Shown here: in pieces, positions 5,598 through 7,772 of the stretch
How the letters are laid out: every line of letters starts with the position of its first letter
Numbering within the stretch: the stretch's first letter is position 1
NCBI GenBank assembly: GCA_003023125.1
Contig: PXSY01000072.1
Coordinates: forward strand, 1 to 7,772
Direction: 5' to 3'
Origin: Bacteroidetes bacterium QH_10_64_19
GTDB taxonomy: Bacteria > Bacteroidota > Rhodothermia > Rhodothermales > Salinibacteraceae
Length of the DNA: 7,772 bases
Position numbers and translations under genes: made by a program
Notes under the pieces: generated by a model
What the model was told of the DNA's origin: nothing
Seen by the model: the letters and a program-made list of their open reading frames with translations, nothing else
The model's database searches: none

Positions 5598-6551
5598 TCA
5601 GGAGTGGGAGGGAGCAGAATCTGGAGACACAGATAGCGGGTCCTGCTCTTTCCAGCGGCGAATCTGGACGTGGTCCTTGATGACATCCAGCGACTGGAGC
5701 ACCATCGACCGGGCCAACTGGTTGAGGCGCTGGTCGTACTTTGGACTCATCAGGGCCTCCGCCGAGACCGACGTTACCTGCGTGATCGCCTGGTCGTTCT
5801 CCAACGAGCACACGTCGGTCACCATCTGGTCGACCACGTTGAAGACGATGTCGCTGATGGCGTTTTCGAGGAGGGTGGCCACGGGGCGCCCGATGCCGGG
5901 GTCCGCCTGTTGGTCCTCGTAGGCGACCGCAGTGGCTTCCTGCAACCGGTGTGTGACCGCCTCAATGAGGGCCTCTCGCTGGGGGGCAATCACCTCCTCG
6001 CCGATGCGCCGGGTGACCTCCTGGCTGGTGCGGATCTCGTCCTGCACCCCCTCGATGATGCGCACCGTCACCCGGTCGCTGACCTCTTCGAGCATGATGT
6101 CGCGGTATTTCTCGAAAGTCCTGTACAGATACGTCTCGCGAAGGTCGACGAGACCCGTCCGCTGCAGCTTCGGAATCATGGCGATCAGGCGGAGCAGGCG
6201 CAGCGACCGCAGCGACCCGACGGGGATGCAGCCGAGCACGTCGTACCAGTGCACGAACGGGTAGAAGAACCAGCGGTGGTAGCGCTGCCGGTAGATGGCC
6301 AGGCCCCAGCGCACGAGGATTTCCACTGCGAAGACGGCGACGAACGCGAGGTCGTACACAATGAAGTGCTGATGGATCGTCTGATCGTACCAGGTGTATA
6401 GCGCGGGAGCGTGGGATTGCATCTGCGCCTGGACGAACGGGCTGGCAAACCCCCAGTCGACGATGATGAGGGTGAGGTTGATGACGATGAGGATCATCAT
6501 CACTACGTCGACGATCAGAGCCAGCTGTTCGCGGGTCGATCGATCGGGCAT
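5598..6551 (-). CDS. Membrane protein with S1-S4 voltage-sensor-like domain, no pore, and helical C-terminal domain
   Basis: This 317-residue protein has four N-terminal membrane segments: S1 about 10-33, S2 about 62-86, S3 about 95-112 and S4 about 113-129. The details match voltage-gated ion channels (PF00520). S2 carries FAVEILVRW (74-82), with Phe74, Glu77 and Arg81 spaced as in Kv channels (F-x-x-E-x-x-x-R). S3 carries WYDVLGCIP with Asp104. S4 carries LRSLRLLRLI with Arg115, Arg118 and Arg121 every third residue. No S5-S6, pore helix or TVGYG filter follows. Instead residues 135-317 form a charged, soluble, mostly helical region (EEVSDRVTVRIIEGVQDEIR onward). No C-x5-R phosphatase motif is seen. 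The gene is coupled to the HemW-like gene downstream. Start ATG 6551; no Shine-Dalgarno sequence. Function unknown; it could sense membrane potential or serve as a scaffold. Confidence 0.75.
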   Translation of the reverse strand: MPDRSTREQLALIVDVVMMILIVINLTLIIVDWGFASPFVQAQMQSHAPALYTWYDQTIHQHFIVYDLAFVAVFAVEILVRWGLAIYRQRYHRWFFYPFVHWYDVLGCIPVGSLRSLRLLRLIAMIPKLQRTGLVDLRETYLYRTFEKYRDIMLEEVSDRVTVRIIEGVQDEIRTSQEVTRRIGEEVIAPQREALIEAVTHRLQEATAVAYEDQQADPGIGRPVATLLENAISDIVFNVVDQMVTDVCSLENDQAITQVTSVSAEALMSPKYDQRLNQLARSMVLQSLDVIKDHVQIRRWKEQDPLSVSPDSAPSHS

Positions 6552-6625
6552 AGAGGGAGGCAGTCATTGATGCGGAAGGACGCTCGGTCCGTGAAGGGGA
6601 GCCGTCTCCGAGGGTTCGCCGTACA

Positions 6626-6667
6626 GGCATGGACGCGTGGGCATGGAGGCGTGGAGGCTCGGAGGCA
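6626..6667. repeat. Tandem 14-bp (2 x 7) repeat in the divergent gap
   Basis: GGCATGGACGCGTG (6626-6639) is followed directly by GGCATGGAGGCGTG (6640-6653), identical at 13 of 14 positions, and then by the degenerate 7-base units GAGGCTC and GGAGGCA up to 6667. A further unit, GCGTGAG, sits at 6684-6690 and equals the repeat core in the 4440-4482 block. The 7-base rhythm and the GCGTG core link it to the repeats in the other two gaps. Confidence 0.65.
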
Positions 6668-6714
6668 TCCACGGATGACCGGTGCGTGAGAACGTCCCTA
6701 AATGAAAGGATCGC

Positions 6715-6727
6715 CCCGGTAACCGGG
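6715..6727. promoter_or_regulatory. Compact palindrome, possible operator
   Basis: CCCGGT-A-ACCGGG is a perfect inverted repeat with 6-base arms and a single central base, between the two divergent genes. Its symmetry suits a dimeric repressor, but no regulator gene is in the window and no promoter elements frame it. A chance palindrome is possible in such GC-rich DNA. Confidence 0.35.
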
Positions 6728-6785
6728 TGTGTTCTGCCATCCGGAGGGCGAGAGTGTGGGCGATTTTTCCCCCTCGGCAAGTGTG

Positions 6786-6807
6786 GTCGGGGCTTCGGGA
6801 CCCCGGC
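6786..6807 (+). promoter_or_regulatory. GC-rich hairpin upstream of the NurA-like gene
   Basis: GTCGGGG (6786-6792) can pair with CCCCGGC (6801-6807), counting one G-T pair, around the loop CTTCGGGA. It is followed by GAACTTTTCTC, a weak T-rich stretch. It could be a terminator-like or attenuator-like element in the leader of the NurA-like gene, 75 bases before its start. Confidence 0.3.
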
Positions 6808-6881
6808 GAACTTTTCTCAACATCCCGGATGGAGCGGACAATGTCGAAGTATGCTTCTCTCGTTGGATTCTCAGTACCGCT

Positions 6882-7772
6882 ATGCTCGACCTTCGCCAAC
6901 TCCGAGACCAGTTGTCCGACTTCGAGGAGTATCAAGCCGATCAGCAGGATCGTCGGGGGGCGCAACGGGACCGGGCGGATGCGTTGCTTGAGGTGTGCCA
7001 CGAACACTGGCAGGCGGTGCAGGATGCCGTCGCGACTGCGCAGCCACGCCGCCTCGTCGCCCAGATGCGCGAGCCCCCCGCCGCCACCCACGTGGCACCC
7101 GAGCGCCCGTCGCCCATCACGGTGATGGCCACGGACGGATCCCAGATTTACCCCGACCGCCACGTCGAGCCGCCCTTCTTTCTGCTCAACGTAGGCCGGG
7201 TGGCGTTCCAGTACGGCACGACCGAGGAGCCCCATCTCGATTCGACGCCCACGCTTCATTTTCGGAAGTCACTGGCCGCCCGCTTCAACGCCCCGCTCGA
7301 CACAATTCCGACCGAACTAGTCTCGGCCCTGCGCGACGAACGGGAGTTGAGTCAGCTTCTCGACGTAGCCACCACGGCTCGGGTGTCGGGGCGGCCCCTC
7401 GTTGCCCTGGCCGACGGGACGCTGATCCGGTGGATGATTCGGGGCATGGACGACGAGCGCCTTGAAGATGAGCTCATTTCCCGATACACCGAGCATCTCG
7501 AAGAATTTCGGGACGACGGGCTGGCGCTGGCGTCGTACGTCAGTAGGCCGGCGAGCACCGAGGTCGTGAACCTGCTCCGGTTCGTGGGCGGTGATCTCGA
7601 CGCGGTGCCACCCTCAATGCCGACCGATGCCCCTGACGTGCCGCGCCTCGATGGGCTGCTCGACCGTCACGTGCTGGACACCGTCCTCGCTCCGGGCGAG
7701 CGCTCGGCGGTCTTCGGGTCGGCGTCGCACATTCAGGGCGAGTACCCGACGGGGACCGACATTGCGTTTTTC
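6882..7772 (+). CDS. nurA: NurA-domain nuclease (3' end outside window)
   Basis: The frame is open from ATG 6882 to the window edge, giving 297 residues without a stop. NurA nucleases (PF09376) are manganese-dependent exo/endonucleases with an RNase H-like fold that work with the HerA ATPase in DNA end resection, best known in archaea and found in several bacterial groups. Visible signatures are VMATDGSQIYPDRH (81-94) with the catalytic Asp85, VALADGTLIRW with Asp178, and SYVSRPASTEVVNLLR, the usual Y-x-S-R-P region. The first 60 residues are predicted helical and charged. No Shine-Dalgarno sequence is seen, and no upstream in-frame start with better context was found. A HerA gene would be expected beyond the right edge but cannot be seen. 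The C-terminal part, including the last acidic residues and histidine of the active site, is missing. Confidence 0.82.
   Translation, partial: MLDLRQLRDQLSDFEEYQADQQDRRGAQRDRADALLEVCHEHWQAVQDAVATAQPRRLVAQMREPPAATHVAPERPSPITVMATDGSQIYPDRHVEPPFFLLNVGRVAFQYGTTEEPHLDSTPTLHFRKSLAARFNAPLDTIPTELVSALRDERELSQLLDVATTARVSGRPLVALADGTLIRWMIRGMDDERLEDELISRYTEHLEEFRDDGLALASYVSRPASTEVVNLLRFVGGDLDAVPPSMPTDAPDVPRLDGLLDRHVLDTVLAPGERSAVFGSASHIQGEYPTGTDIAFF

Larger units (their letters stand above)
6552..6881. other. 330-base divergent intergenic region
   Basis: This region separates the minus-strand voltage-sensor gene from the plus-strand NurA-like gene and must hold both promoters unless transcription begins elsewhere. 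It contains a tandem repeat (6626-6653), a compact palindrome (6715-6727) and a GC-rich hairpin (6786-6807), listed separately. No credible small gene was seen on either strand: open frames crossing it are extensions antisense to the flanking genes. No promoter boxes could be fixed with confidence. Confidence 0.6.

Noticed and set aside
4671..5636. Long open frame on the plus strand, opposite the HemW-like gene
   Set aside because: It is antisense to a gene with clear family motifs, and its translation is rich in Arg, Gly, Val and His with no recognisable domain, as expected of a shadow frame in high-GC DNA.
5670..6401. 243-codon open frame on the plus strand, opposite the voltage-sensor gene
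   Set aside because: The composition (many His, Asp, Leu, Val, Arg without pattern) is that of the complement of a real gene. The opposite strand has membrane segments and gating motifs.
6564..7259. 231-codon open frame on the minus strand across the divergent gap
   Set aside because: It lies opposite the NurA-like gene over nearly half its length, has repetitive low-information sequence through the 14-bp repeats, and no family features.

Overview
The window is high-GC bacterial DNA, about 65% by eye. It encodes acidic proteins (many Asp and Glu in the A-type carrier, the NurA-like protein and the HemW-like protein), and most genes lack a clear Shine-Dalgarno sequence. Together with the gene content, this suggests a halophilic Rhodothermota/Bacteroidota organism, most likely Salinibacter-like. 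That assignment is inference from style and was not tested by a search.

Left part (1-2621, all on +): the 3' end of gyrB; a gap holding a hairpin built from 7-bp units; a VapBC-type toxin-antitoxin pair with overlapping stop and start codons and clearly lower GC than its surroundings; a membrane-anchored GT2 glycosyltransferase of the polyprenyl-phosphate type starting 15 bases after the toxin; and a lone A-type iron-sulfur carrier (IscA/HesB family).

Middle and right part (2686-6551, all on -): two tandem paralogous DUF192 lipoproteins, a GNAT acetyltransferase, and then, in transcription order, a protein with a voltage-sensor-like S1-S4 domain but no pore, followed immediately by a HemW-family protein that has lost its radical-SAM cysteine motif. 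These last two genes share a reading frame and are separated only by a stop codon, one codon and a GTG start. A 330-bp divergent gap with repeats and a small palindrome separates them from a NurA-type nuclease gene on + that runs off the right edge.

The strongest candidates for something undescribed are (i) the two-gene unit made of a pore-less voltage sensor with a large helical cytoplasmic domain plus a cluster-less HemW homologue, and (ii) a family of degenerate 7-bp periodic repeats (core CGTG/CGTA) found in three separate gaps of this window. Everything else fits known families.
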